From NCBI GenBank assembly GCA_029339505.1, contig JAQISU010000058.1, positions 1,738,001 to 1,802,000 on the forward strand: a DNA stretch of 64,000 nucleotides. The letters are read 5' to 3'. How positions within the stretch are numbered: the stretch's first letter is position 1; each line of letters opens with the position of its first letter. A program made the position numbers and the translations under genes. The notes under the pieces are model-generated. The model was not told the origin of the DNA, did no database searches, and was given only the letters and a program-made list of their open reading frames with translations. Source of the DNA: Unio delphinus. Its lineage: Eukaryota; Mollusca; Bivalvia; Unionida; Unionidae. Positions 33,601 to 43,681 of the stretch are shown piece after piece.

Positions 33601-36390
33601 GAATGGCAAAATGGGTGTTGGCAATGTGGAAATGGAGGAAATTATGTTGACATGGTTTAGGCTGCCCAGTGGATGTAAATTTCACCGCAGGTCCGTGCAT
33701 GGCTTTCGGGCCTGTAAATCCGGACGCATGGAGTCTAGGCTGGATCAATTGGATCCATTTTATTATGCACTTTCGCCGGCCGTCCAGCCGTCCGTCCAGC
33801 TGTCACCGTCAGTTCAGCCGGCACTTCAGCAGGCACTAGCCGTCCACCCGGCACCGTCCGTTCAGCCCAAATGGCACCGGTCGTCCAGCCGACCTTCCAG
33901 CTTGCATCAACAGGCACCGGCCGTCCACCCGGCAACGGCCGTTCAGCCCAAATGGCACCGGTCGTCCAGCTGACCTTCCAGCCGGCATCAACCTGCACCG
34001 GCCATCCATCCGGCAACGACCGTTCAGCCCAAATAGCACCGGTCGTCCAGCCAACCTTCCAGCCGGCATCAACCTACACCGGCCGTCCATCCGGCAACGA
34101 CCATTCAGCCCAAATGGCACCGGTCGTCCAGCCGACCTTCCAGCCGGCATCAACCTGCACCGGCCGTCCATCCGGCAACGACCGTTCAGCCCAAATGGCA
34201 CCGGTCGTCCAGCCGACCTTCCAGCCGGCATCAACCTGCACCGGCCGTCCATCCGGCAACGACCGTTCAGCCCAAATGGCACCGGTCTTCCAGCCGGCAT
34301 CAACCGGCACCGGCTGTACATCGGATTTACGGAGATTATAGTGATGTACCCATCAGTCAATCTGTACTACTGGTTACATATCACTACCATAAGAGAGATG
34401 TTATAGATGTATCTCCGTCCAATCAGACCATTCGAGAGGCAGGTGCCGGTCATAGCCGGACCTTCGCCGACATTCCGGCCGACCATATACCAGACAAATC
34501 AGTCGGTATTGCCGGTGTACACCTCCCGTCACGTCAAATACGTGACGGTGTGATTTTAAAACAAGGGAGAATTAGTGACATTATCAGAGATGACGGAATT
34601 GAGTTATCTATGCCACTTGGTATGCGCTACCTAGATATGGCAGCTTTACCAGAACAGGACTTTCAGGCCGACCATTCGCCAGTTCAATCAGCCGTTAGTG
34701 CCGGCCGTCCATATGTTCACGGCTTCTCCACAAGGGAGATTTAGTGAAAGTATCAATTATGACAGAATTGCGTCATCTAGGTCACCTGGTATGCTGTACA
34801 GATATGCAAGCTGTACCAGAACCAACATTCCCTCTGAGCGAATGGTAGATGGGCGCACAGTGCTGGCCGCACTACATAAGCATTATGTAATTATTATTAC
34901 TTTCCAGCCGGCACCAACCGGCACCGGGCGTCCATCCGGCAATGACCGTTCAGCCCATATGGCACCGGTCATCCAGCCGACCTTCCAGCCGGCACTAACC
35001 GGCACCGGGCGTCGATCCGGCAATGACCGTTCAACCCAAATGGCACCGGTCGTCCAGCCAAGCTTCCAGCCAACACTTGCCGGCACTGACAGTCCATCCG
35101 GCTCCGGCCGTCCAGCCCAACAGGCACCGGTCGTCCAACCGTATGGAGATTTTAGTCATATACCAGTCCGTCCGACTGTACCGCTGTACCAGCACGGGGA
35201 CTTTTATCATACCGCAATCCGCACAAATCGGATTGACGATGATTCTAGTGATGTTTCCGTCTGTCAATCCGTACTACCGGTTACATATCACTACCATGAC
35301 ACAGATGTTGGCAATGAATCTCTCGATCCAACCCGACCATTCGAGCGGTCGGTGCCGGTCATAGCCGGCCCGTCGCAGACATTCAGGCCAAACATATGCC
35401 AATCAATTCATTCGGCATTGCCGGCCGTCCATAGGCCAACAGCTCATCCACAAGGGAGAGTGAATGCCTTTATCAGAGATGACGGAATCAAGTCATCTAT
35501 GACACCTGGTATGCATTACCCTGATATGGATGCTTTACCAGAGCAAGATTATGCACATAGTGAGTGCGATGAATCGCAGGCAAATCAGCTGTATGCAGAT
35601 CCAACTATGGAACGGACTGAGTTCAGCTTCAAATCCGCAGTGGAGGAAATTTATAAGGTGTTAAGGCCCCTTCAGAATGCCCTCCACCTCCTGCTGCCAT
35701 TACCGACTATAAGGTTAGAGCGTCGGTCGATCTGGATGAAGGGGAAGAGACTCTATCCTTCCGCCTCCTTCCCCAGTCGACAAAAATTAAGGAAATTAAT
35801 GACCGTCTGTCGACACGTATAGGGGATCCAGGAAATGCTAAGGCGTTCTTTTCTGAAAGCCAAGTACCAGCGTCGTTTTCAGGTCGATGGTACAAAACTC
35901 ACTCCGATGCGTTCAGTACTGAGGTCCTGGCTCGGGAAAAAATATGGCAGCAGTCCATATGTCTGCGGCATTGTCTTATAAAGTGGACAAAACTGTGTTT
36001 AATGCCACGTCCAAGCTGGTTCGAAATGTAGTCGCTACGTCTTCGCTGTTAGACCTAGCCTCCCTAGCCATTTTCAGGATCGCTGAAAAATCTGGCAATG
36101 AACATGCTTGGGAATCGACGGCCCGGTTAGCTAGGGTTCTTAACAGGGCAGCTCACCATTCCATGGCCAATGCACTGACTGCTTCTGCCAACCTAGACCT
36201 GATACGTCGTGACGCATGTCTGAAGGGCACGTCGCTTAAACCCCATCATAAGCTGGCTAGATATGACCGACGCACATTTCACGTCCCTATCCCACGAGTA
36301 GCGGACATTTCTCCGATGTGCTTGTCGGGACTCGGTTTATCAGTTCCATGTCATACCTTTTGGCCTAAATTTAAGCCCTTGGGCTAGTAC
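33600..36390 (+). pseudogene. DIRS gag-like region with 27-residue repeats, frameshifted
   Basis: Open pieces at 33600-33973, 33871-34341, 34698-35822 and 35944-36387 lie in different frames. The region is C-rich, unlike its surroundings. Tandem 81-bp units (33829-34312, six copies) encode Pro/Gln/Ser/Val-rich repeats. Three more copies of the same unit occur at about 34905-35140, so there is a larger internal duplication. The last piece (DKTVFNATSKLVRNVVATSS, then WESTARLARVLNRA) resembles the C-terminal half of DIRS Gag. The gag sequence runs directly into the middle of RT at about 36360. Confidence 0.72.
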
Positions 36391-37400
36391 CAAGGTTATG
36401 GATTACGTCGTCACCCTGTTCCGCTCGACTTCATCTATTGCGTCGGCAGTATATTTGGACGACATCCTCCAGAAACATCTGTCAAGTTCTACTCTGCTCA
36501 AAGGCAGAAACGATCTTATATCACTTTACATCATATAGGCTTTCTCGTGAACTGGATAAAGTCTGATCTCTGTCCAATCCGGATTTTGGTCCATCTGGGT
36601 GTGGAGTTTCTCCCGATCTGAATCTGGTAAGGCTTCCTCGAGTTTGCGATCATCCAGATAATTGCACTCGTAGAGTCCGTTTCCGACAGGATGCGCATTT
36701 TAGCGAGAGAGTTGCAGATTCTCGGATTATTCAATGCGGCAGCAGACTTGATCCTGCTCAGCCGTCCTTTTATGCGCCCTTTACAAAGGACGTTGCTAGC
36801 GTAATTGCGCCCCTTTTCAAGTCCCTTCGATCCCAGAAAACAGTCATGCTCACGCCAGAGATACGATCATTCTTGAGTCAATGGCACAACCCCTGTAGGC
36901 TGTCCACAGGGATTACTCTGGAGATACCCCTAGCGGGGATAACGGTATGTTCCGCCACTAATACCTACGGTTGGAGTGCCCACCTGTTGCCGGACTTCGA
37001 TACTGTCAGCGGCACGTGGGTGCCAGGGGCGAGCCCCTTTCCACATCAACCTTTCAGAAATAACGGCTGTCATCAATGCCTTTCATTTCGGGCAGGATCA
37101 ACTCTTATTACAAACTGCCCTCATTATGTCAGACAACATTGTGGTGGTGCCTTGCCTCAAAACAAGGGGACACCAATCACCAGACCTGTGCAATCTGAAC
37201 TGGCAGTTTCTACATTGGTTCGACAATCTCCACCTCAATGTACAATTCAGACACATTATTGGCAGACTCAATGTCTTGGCTGACACTATCTAGTCATTCA
37301 CACAGAATGGTCACTCCATCAATCGGACTTTCTTCCAATTGACACACTTTGGGGACGTCCGATGATTGATCTTTTGCAACAAGGTGGAATCGCAAGTTGT
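36355..37400 (+). pseudogene. DIRS reverse transcriptase / RNase H, N-terminally deleted
   Basis: RT begins abruptly at FGLNLSPW followed by TKVMDYVV, just before motif C YLDD (36452-36463). The fingers and motif A are missing, which points to a deletion joining gag to mid-RT. Downstream frames carry IGFLVNW, then GWSAHLLPDFDTVSGTW (RNase H-like, about 36975-37020), and FRHIIGRLNVLADT (about 37245-37290), the family-typical end of the RNase H domain. Several frameshifts and stops are present. Confidence 0.75.
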
Positions 37401-37649
37401 CCACCTTTCATCTCACAGGTTCCAGACCCAGAAGCTTGGGTCGTGGATGCTCGATCAATCACCTGGGAAGGGTTGTGGTCATTCTCCTACCCTCCCATGG
37501 TCTTGGTACTGAAATTAATCCAGAAGTTAAGGGGTCAGAACTGTCAGATGGTTCTGATTGCCCCTCTCAGATGGAACAACTCCTGGGTCTCCGATCTACT
37601 CAATCTAGGTGATAGATCTACCCAGGAAGATTACAGTCAGCACAAGTAT

Positions 37650-38720
37650 TCACAAGCAACCGCGGCCAGGAGTGTTCCACCCCTGTCCGGACCGTCTTTG
37701 TGTTCAAGCTTGGCTCTTGTCCAGACAGCCTTGCAAGACAAACAATTTAAATCTTTGATTGCGGAGAGAATCTCGAGAGCAAGAAGGCCCTCTACTCTGA
37801 AGGTTTACGAGGGCAAGTGGCATGTTTTCAGAGACTGGTACCATATCATTCACATTGTTCCTCTGAGTGTCACAATCCCTCAACTGGCCAACTTTTCTCT
37901 GGCTTTTCGAGGAGAAACAGCTGGCTCCAGTTATTCTCAAATGCTACCGCTCCATGATATCAGACACATTCCGCCATTCTGGTACATGTGCTATCAGCCA
38001 TGACAAAGATTTGTCAGATCTTTTAGACATTTTAAAAATTCAATCGACTTATATCCCTCACCCTGTTTCCAAATGGAATCTGTCCTGGGTTTTAACATGA
38101 CTCAATTCAGACAGTATTGAGTCTTTAACCCACGATTAGTTAAAGCAACTATCATACAAATTGGGTTTCTTGATAGTCTTAGCTTCAGCATGCAGGGTGA
38201 GCGAGTTACATGTCCTTTCTAGTGACCCGAACTCTCTTCCGTTCCGATCAGAGGGTTTGATGGTCCTCTTGATGCAGCCAGGCTTCGTAGTCCAAAATAG
38301 ATTACCATGCATTGGCGATCAACGAGTCGTCATTAGCTCGCTTTCTTTATAGATAAGTCAGGATCAACAGCCATGTAAGATCCTGTTTGTGCACTCTAGC
38401 ACCATTTCAATGCATAGAGGTGAGTCAGGTCACATACAAGCACCTCTTTCTTCTGGTGATAGCTGGGATATGAGATATCACCATTCAAGCCCTTGCTTCA
38501 TGGCTGTAGTGGGTTATACGCTCGGCGTACTCTGAGAATTCGCAAATCAGTCACCTTATAGAAGCTGTTGGCTGACATGCAGAGTCAACCTTCTACAGTT
38601 TTATCTTCAAGTTTGTACTCGCAGAGGCAAACATTGATTCTAGTAGGTCCGGTGTTGGGCAGCCCAGACGCCCACCAGACCCATGTACAACAATCAGCAC
38701 AGCCTATTAGCTTCGCTGGA
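37650..38720 (+). pseudogene. DIRS tyrosine recombinase
   Basis: It starts with RRPSTLKVYEGKWHVF (about 37783-37830), the N-terminal SAM-like domain start common in DIRS recombinases. LAPVILKCYRSMISDTF follows, then the catalytic box ACRVSELHVLSS with its arginine (about 38190). A C-terminal HAESTFYSF segment (about 38579-38610) probably holds the nucleophilic tyrosine. Reading it needs at least three frame changes and it contains a TGA, so it is inactive as written. The enzyme family integrates circular DIRS cDNA. Confidence 0.75.
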
Positions 38721-38928
38721 TTCGCCAGATAAATTTTCGTAGGTAAGAAGATTTCAATAACTATCTTCTTAACCGTATAAAGGGGTCACATAACACGTGA
38801 CCCTGGGCTGTGTTGCTGATTGAAAATTAGGAGACCGGGTTATCATTCACATGGGGAATCCAGCCATCATTCCCTAGAGGGTGGAGGTCGGATGCTCCGC
38901 ATTCCCTCCTCCTATTACTTATTCTTCT

Positions 38929-39020
38929 AAAGTAATGTGATCGGGGAACGTATTCAAAGGAGAAAGCAAATTTTTTAGTAAATTATGTTTCTCCGAGAAT
39001 ACTTACCCGATCACATTACT
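38929..39020. repeat. DIRS internal complementary region
   Basis: Its complement reads the right outer end (gatcgggtaagtattctcgg and on to tttgctttctc) continuing straight into the left outer end (tttctcctttgaatacgttc, ccccgatcacattac). It therefore spells the circular junction of the element, the templating sequence known from DIRS-1. Confidence 0.92.
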
Positions 39021-39039
39021 AAGAAACCCTCCCAACCAC

Positions 39040-39438
39040 CCCGCCATGCAAGCATCCTCGTGTTTTATATACCGCTCAGCTTAAAAAACTAAAGAAGCGA
39101 CACCTAGCGGGTAGCAAGGGGAGGTAAAGGGCAAGAGTTATTGCCCTTAGTCTATATGACATAGACAAGAAAGACGAATTTTCGAGCATGCGAGCATCCT
39201 CGTGTTTTATATACCGCTCAGCTTAAAAAACTAAAGAAGCGACACCTAGCGGGTAGCAAGGGGAGGTAAGGGGCAAGAGTTATTGCCCTTTATCTATATG
39301 ACATAGACAGGAAAGACGAATTTTCGTCTTTTGGTAGGGCTGGATTCGCGAGGTAGCAGGCTAATATCCCTAAAGTAATGTGATCGGGTAAGTATTCTCG
39401 GAGAAACATAATTTACTAAAAAAAAAATTTGCTTTCTC
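39040..39438. repeat. DIRS right inverted terminal repeat with an internal 142-bp duplication
   Basis: The segment beginning agcatcctcgtgttttatat occurs at 39051 and again at 39193. Both copies run through aagaagcgacacctagcggg to agacgaattttcg. Only the outer copy continues into the terminal gatcacattac end. Confidence 0.92.
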
Positions 39439-40299
39439 ATTATAAAAAACATCCCTGACGAACTCCTTAGGGATATATCTCATGGTTCTATCTCGTGGAA
39501 ATATTGTTACTGCAGGTGTCCACGCGTGTTCGTTATGATCAATAGTTTTAATTGGAGCTCCTCGCGATTGATTTTTCGGTTCGTATAATACTTCTCTGGT
39601 TATTGTCGTTACTGATATTGGGAATTTTAATGATGCTTCTAATTTAGCTATATCAGAAATCTTTGCACCGTGCTGTTTCACTGTCAGTTCCCATTCGGTT
39701 ATTTTCCTACGTCGCAGATCAGTTAGTTTATTTCCTCGGGATGCATTTGTGAAGTGTTCCATTACCCGTGTTGCTACACAATTCAGTGAACTAGAATATT
39801 TCATAGGAGCTAGTTTTGCAATATTGGGTTTATCATTTAACGGATATATCCCATAAACAATTGCTGTTACAGGATAAGATCTCTCGTAGTATGGTTTGTC
39901 AAATCCAGTTAGAATTCCTGGTTTGGAATCTCTACTCACAATGACAGTTTTTTTATCCTTGAGGATTGGTTCAAATTTATCCCTGATAATCCATTTGCCT
40001 TCGACTTCGATAATGAATTTTATTCTGAAAAAATACTTCTGTTGGGAATTGCATTTCAATTTTCCCTTGGATTTCCAGCCCCTTGGCGGGCCAAGGTGTG
40101 AAATTATCTCAGCTGCTCTTTCATTGTTCATAGTAGCATCGATGTTGGGTACATTGACATCTTCATCAATAATTCGAAATGTCGACCAACAGTATACTGC
40201 ACCGTCTCGGTAGAATTCATTAAAACACTCCCTGATTTTACCCAGTATAGTTCTATCACCGATTAGACGTTTTGGTGTATCAGAGACTCTATCGAGATT

Positions 40300-40545
40300 G
40301 AATTTATTATTTTTCCAAGGCTTAATTTTCGATAATCTTTGGAACTCCTTATCAAGATTGAATTTAGTATTTTTCTAAGGCTAAATTTTCGATAATCTTT
40401 GGAACTCCTTATCAAGATTGAATTTAGTATTTTTCCAGGGTTTAATTTTCGATAATCTTTGGAATTCTTTCATGGTATAATCAATGAATTTAGCATTTTT
40501 CCAGGGCTTAATTTTCGATAATCTCTTGAACTCCTCTATGTTATA
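40300..40545 (-). repeat. 60-bp coding repeat at the polymerase N-terminus, 4 copies
   Basis: On the minus strand each unit encodes EFQRLSKIKPWKNTKFNLDK or a close variant. The word gataatctttggaa recurs at 40331, 40391 and 40451, with a longer-spaced variant at 40517. One unit carries two TAG codons where its neighbours have AAG and TGG. Confidence 0.9.
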
Positions 40546-40581
40546 ATTAAAACAAGTATTTAAATAGAAAAATATAGTATA

Positions 40582-40905
40582 ATGAATCACTGCAAGTGGC
40601 TTATGATTGGATCAACAACCCCGTGTAACAAATCATGCAGAAGCGAATTCTGTGGGTATCATTTACAAAGCGTTTGCAACGGTTCCTTCGGCCCTCTCCC
40701 ATGCCTCCGATGTAGGATGGGCGTTAGAGGAAAATCACAATTATGTCTCAGTTGCGGCGGCAAACGATACAGGGAACTAAAACGCTATTATGACAAACGA
40801 ATAAAAAATACCGTCAATGACCCAAACGATGACAAAATCATAAAAAACCCTCAAGATTATATCAAGAGATTTATAATTAAAACAGATAATAAATTAGATA
40901 AGTAG
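40582..40905 (+). CDS. Small Cys-rich putative zinc-binding protein
   Basis: 107 residues from ATG 40582. Cys/His pairs (C4, C15, C19, C24, H27, C32, then CLRC and CLSC) are followed by a basic tail RYRELKRYYDKRIKN. Short zinc-finger proteins of this style recur in Polinton-like elements, but no specific function is known to me. Its start codon overlaps, head to head, the open 5-prime end of the polymerase frame, another example of very tight divergent packing. Confidence 0.65.
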   Translation: MNHCKWLMIGSTTPCNKSCRSEFCGYHLQSVCNGSFGPLPCLRCRMGVRGKSQLCLSCGGKRYRELKRYYDKRIKNTVNDPNDDKIIKNPQDYIKRFIIKTDNKLDK

Positions 40906-40918
40906 TATTATTATACAA

Positions 40919-41387
40919 ATGAGCCAAGATTTCAGACCCCATCCAGTGCTTGTTAATTACGAAGCCTCCAGTGATGGTGTTGTCAGGCACCGCAGACTTA
41001 AAAAACGGGTTGGATTTCTGAATAATATGGGATATTTGCTGTTTAGTGTTAGAAATAAAAAATATCTCTGTCATAGAATTATTTTTGAATGCCATAACGG
41101 ATTGATTAAAGATGGCTTTGTGATTGATCACATAAATGGCGTGAAGACTGATAATTGTTCATCTCGCATCCATCTCGCAGCGCGATAACCTTTTAAAAAG
41201 CAACGCTGGTAGGCACTCAAAACGCCCTAGGGGGGTCAAATCGTTTGATTTAGAAACCAAAGAGGAGAAAATATTTCAATCAATAAATGAAGCCAGTAGA
41301 TACTTTGACATTTGTAGGTCTTCAATACAATTTGTTGCAGAAAATATAACTAAATTAACTCTGTCGAAAAGAAATGGTCATAAATAA
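40919..41387 (+). pseudogene. HNH endonuclease with NUMOD-like C-terminus (homing-endonuclease type), frameshifted
   Basis: The start at ATG 40919 leads through YLCHRIIFECHNG and VIDHINGVKTDN, the HNH core with its His and Asn. A frameshift at about 41165-41185 moves the rest to another frame (DNLLKSNAGRHSKRPRGV, then FQSINEASRYFDICRSSIQ), which resembles the NUMOD1 DNA-binding helix of free-standing phage-type homing endonucleases, ending at 41387. It starts 13 bp after the Cys-rich gene. The role could be self-spread or recombination; this is inferred from the family. Confidence 0.8.
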
Positions 41388-42900
41388 AATTCATATACAT
41401 CTGAAACGATTCAAGGGAGATCAATCCTTTATGGATAAATCCACCGCAACTCACACTCTACTCACTAAGTTCCCTTGTAATATGACGTCAAAGGAATTGT
41501 GCCGTCTGCTTTTACCTGTATACCTTGACTAGGCGTGCGCACGTGACTGTAATGGAGTATAATACATAGTTTCGGTAGAGTTGTATTTTTATCAACTTTA
41601 GCAATTTCTAAAACCTTTTATTGTCGCTTGGCTAAAACTGCAATTTAAACAGTTGTATTTATTTAGACAATCTATAATACACTTTTAGTACAGACGTTCT
41701 TTATAATCCAGCGCAATACCTATGTTCGCTCGGCCGGAACGAGCATGCAGCACTAGTGTTTTCCATTCATTGAAGTAGGTGGAAGTGGTTAAAATTCCTC
41801 TGTATACAGCTCTTTGTGATTTAATTGATAATGCATTTTGTCTAGAGGATTAGAACAGAGTAAATATACGCTGTTATTTAACAACTGTATTATTTTGTTT
41901 AGTGTTTTATTTAAAATATTTGTCTGTTTTAAATGTTGTGAAACAGCATTAATAAGTAATTCAAGGAAATAAAATAACAACACCTGTGAATCAACCCTGC
42001 TGTATTAGTCGCCTTATATATGTTATAACTCGTAATAAGCTTGGGGCTTTCGAAGGCCAATCGACCAATCAAAACTAACCAACGCCATTAACACGGGCGT
42101 GTGGTTGTCTTTTGTCAATCATGCAACCGGGTTAATTTAGTTTGGTTGCTTTTGATTGGTTGGATTGGCCGTAGAAAATCTGCCTCATCGTTTCATCATC
42201 GTTTCATTGTATATACCATCCTTATATGGAATTGTGCCATCCCCACATCATTACATCACAAATTCCATCATTGTTTCATTGTATATACCATCCTTATATG
42301 GAATTGTGCCATCCCCACATCATTACATCACAAATTCCATCATCGTTTCATTGTATATACCATCCTTATATGGAATTGTGCCACCCCCCACATCATTACA
42401 TCACAAATTCCATCATCGTTTCATTGTAAATATCCATCCCTAATTAAGTATATATGGAATTGTGCCGTCCCCCAACTTTGGGCTTACTTGGATGTGAAGG
42501 CAACCAAGGAGTTCCAAAGATGTGTTGTCTTATATGTAACCTCTGGGTCTTTCTGATGTCATAAGGCGCCAGCGGGATTGCCAAATGGGGTTTTCCTTAA
42601 TTAACTTAATTAAGTACATGTAGTGATGTCCCCCCAAGCATATCTTCTGGGCGGTCTAAGATGGTGTTTGCCACGTTAGGCCTCCCGCCGGAGATGTATG
42701 TTTCGGGTTACTTCGGGATTACTTGGATGCGAAGGCACCCAAGGAGTTCCAAAGATGCGTGTTGTGCTGTCCTTATTTAAGTTAATAAAGTAACCTCTGT
42801 GTCTCTCTGACATCATAGGGCGCCAGCGGGATTGCCAAATGAGTGTTATTTTTTTAATAATTAGAGGTAAAATGTATTATATTTATATTTTTATAAAAAT
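41388..42900. other. Polinton non-coding stretch with foldback and tandem repeats
   Basis: No coding sequence. It holds a foldback (42055-42082 with 42140-42170, arms beginning ggccaatcgaccaatcaaaa), a 72-bp tandem repeat at about 42182-42470 (3.7 copies), and a roughly 108-bp duplication (42484-42591 and 42719-42841, starting ttacttggatg). Together they could be a nested short transposon or an internal regulatory or origin-like region. Confidence 0.7.
42182..42470. repeat. 72-bp tandem repeat, about 3.7 copies
   Basis: Unit tttcattgtatataccatcc plus ttatatggaattgtgccatccccacatcattacatcacaaattccatcatcg, at 42202, 42274 and 42346, with a partial fourth copy. Confidence 0.93.
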
Positions 42901-43257
42901 ATGGATATCAAAAATGTAAATTCTATAATTGCTGAAATTTCAATTTTAAAGAATCGAGGGATAATATTATCTAAAGATCTCGACTGTGACAGGATTGCCT
43001 CGGAATCTGAAGACATTGAGTATCAGTCTAGTAAGGGTCGTTATGTTTTACCTAAGATGTACAGGCTCGTGAAAGGAATTCAAAAGTCCATCTATGCTTG
43101 TTTGTACGGTAACGATATTGATGTATTTATAACGCTATTTAGCACCGTTGAAGCAATACGTCAAAAGCTCGGCCAAGAGTATCAAAAACGAGCTGAAATT
43201 AGTTCTAAGGTTCGTGATATTAGAAAAATATTAAACGAGGAAAAACCAGTATCCTAA
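42901..43257 (+). CDS. Hypothetical Polinton protein, 118 aa
   Basis: An intact frame from ATG 42901. The sequence is mixed helical and charged (for example IRQKLGQEYQKRAEISSKV near the C-terminus, probably a coiled coil), without membrane segments or metal motifs. Not recognised. Placed between the repeat-rich stretch and the capsid gene block. Confidence 0.6.
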   Translation: MDIKNVNSIIAEISILKNRGIILSKDLDCDRIASESEDIEYQSSKGRYVLPKMYRLVKGIQKSIYACLYGNDIDVFITLFSTVEAIRQKLGQEYQKRAEISSKVRDIRKILNEEKPVS

Positions 43258-43337
43258 CCACGTGAGCGTTGCTATAAAAAATAGGCCTTCAGTAATTTTC
43301 CGTAAAAAATAATTTTTTTTAGCGTTTTTTGTAACAC

Positions 43338-43616
43338 TTACATTGGATTTTCTCCTGAAAGGATACTCAGCAGTTTGGGCTTGCTCATGCAGTTATGTGC
43401 GTACTGGATGATCTGGTTGTGGTAGCAAGTAATCACCGCGACGCCTCCATTTTCACGTAGTTGTTGTTGTTGCCGCGTCGTTAACAAAAATCGTTCATCG
43501 CCGTTCTCAGATATTACAATTCTGAAACCCCCAGTGATGTTATTTCTGAAACACTCGCGGATAGCGTCGTACAGTTTAACCTTGTCGGAGATGGATACGT
43601 TAGCTTGATGGTACAT
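43338..43616 (-). CDS. Hypothetical Polinton protein, 92 aa
   Basis: The only minus-strand frame in the right half of the element, from ATG 43616. It contains FRIVISENGDERFLL and a TRQQQQLRENGG stretch. No known family was recognised. It is divergent from the coiled-coil gene at 43682, with 65 bp between starts that could serve as a shared promoter. It could be spurious, but the open frame fills the gap precisely. Confidence 0.5.
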   Translation of the reverse strand: MYHQANVSISDKVKLYDAIRECFRNNITGGFRIVISENGDERFLLTTRQQQQLRENGGVAVITCYHNQIIQYAHNCMSKPKLLSILSGENPM

Positions 43617-43681
43617 TATTTAATAACTCAGCTTTTAATTGTGATAGTTTCACATTTGAAAACTCAGTTCACAAACAATAT

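Larger units (their letters stand above)
32501..39438 (+). mobile_element. DIRS-type tyrosine-recombinase retrotransposon, 6,938 bp, inside the Polinton polB
   Basis: The left end tttctcctttgaatacgttc and the complement of the right end share the inverted repeat cgatcacattactttaggg followed by about 160 bp of near identity. The right end carries about 30 extra bases. An internal region (38929-39020) is complementary to both outer ends joined, the hallmark internal complementary region of DIRS elements. Coding traces run gag, RT/RNase H, tyrosine recombinase on the plus strand, opposite to polB. There is no target duplication and the polB frame is continuous across the flanks (32500/39439), as expected for recombinase-mediated insertion. 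Genes are decayed, so the copy is probably inactive. Confidence 0.92.
29923..40590 (-). pseudogene. Family-B DNA polymerase fused to SF1 helicase and HNH nuclease, interrupted by a DIRS element
   Basis: The minus-strand frames line up as one gene. An N-terminal part lies at 40590-39439. After the DIRS insertion (32501-39438), the palm motif A DISACYP lies in 32201-31920 and an ATDS motif-C-like element (residues 168-171 of the 31877-30390 frame) follows. Next come SF1 helicase motifs: Walker A GCGGSGKTT, Walker B IIIWDE, motif V IHSSQGLT and an RVRR region. The gene ends with an HNH domain (CASC, then FTVDRKN and GHIRDN). Breaks are TAG at 40375-40377 and 40381-40383, a frameshift at about 32144-32201, TGA at 31920-31922 and 31878-31880, and a frameshift near 30390. 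No upstream ATG opens the first frame. Met at 40473 is the first in frame. Confidence 0.82.

Noticed and set aside
33735..35267. Minus-strand frames opposite DIRS gag
   Set aside because: Antisense of the 81-bp gag repeats; the plus strand has the DIRS gag similarity.
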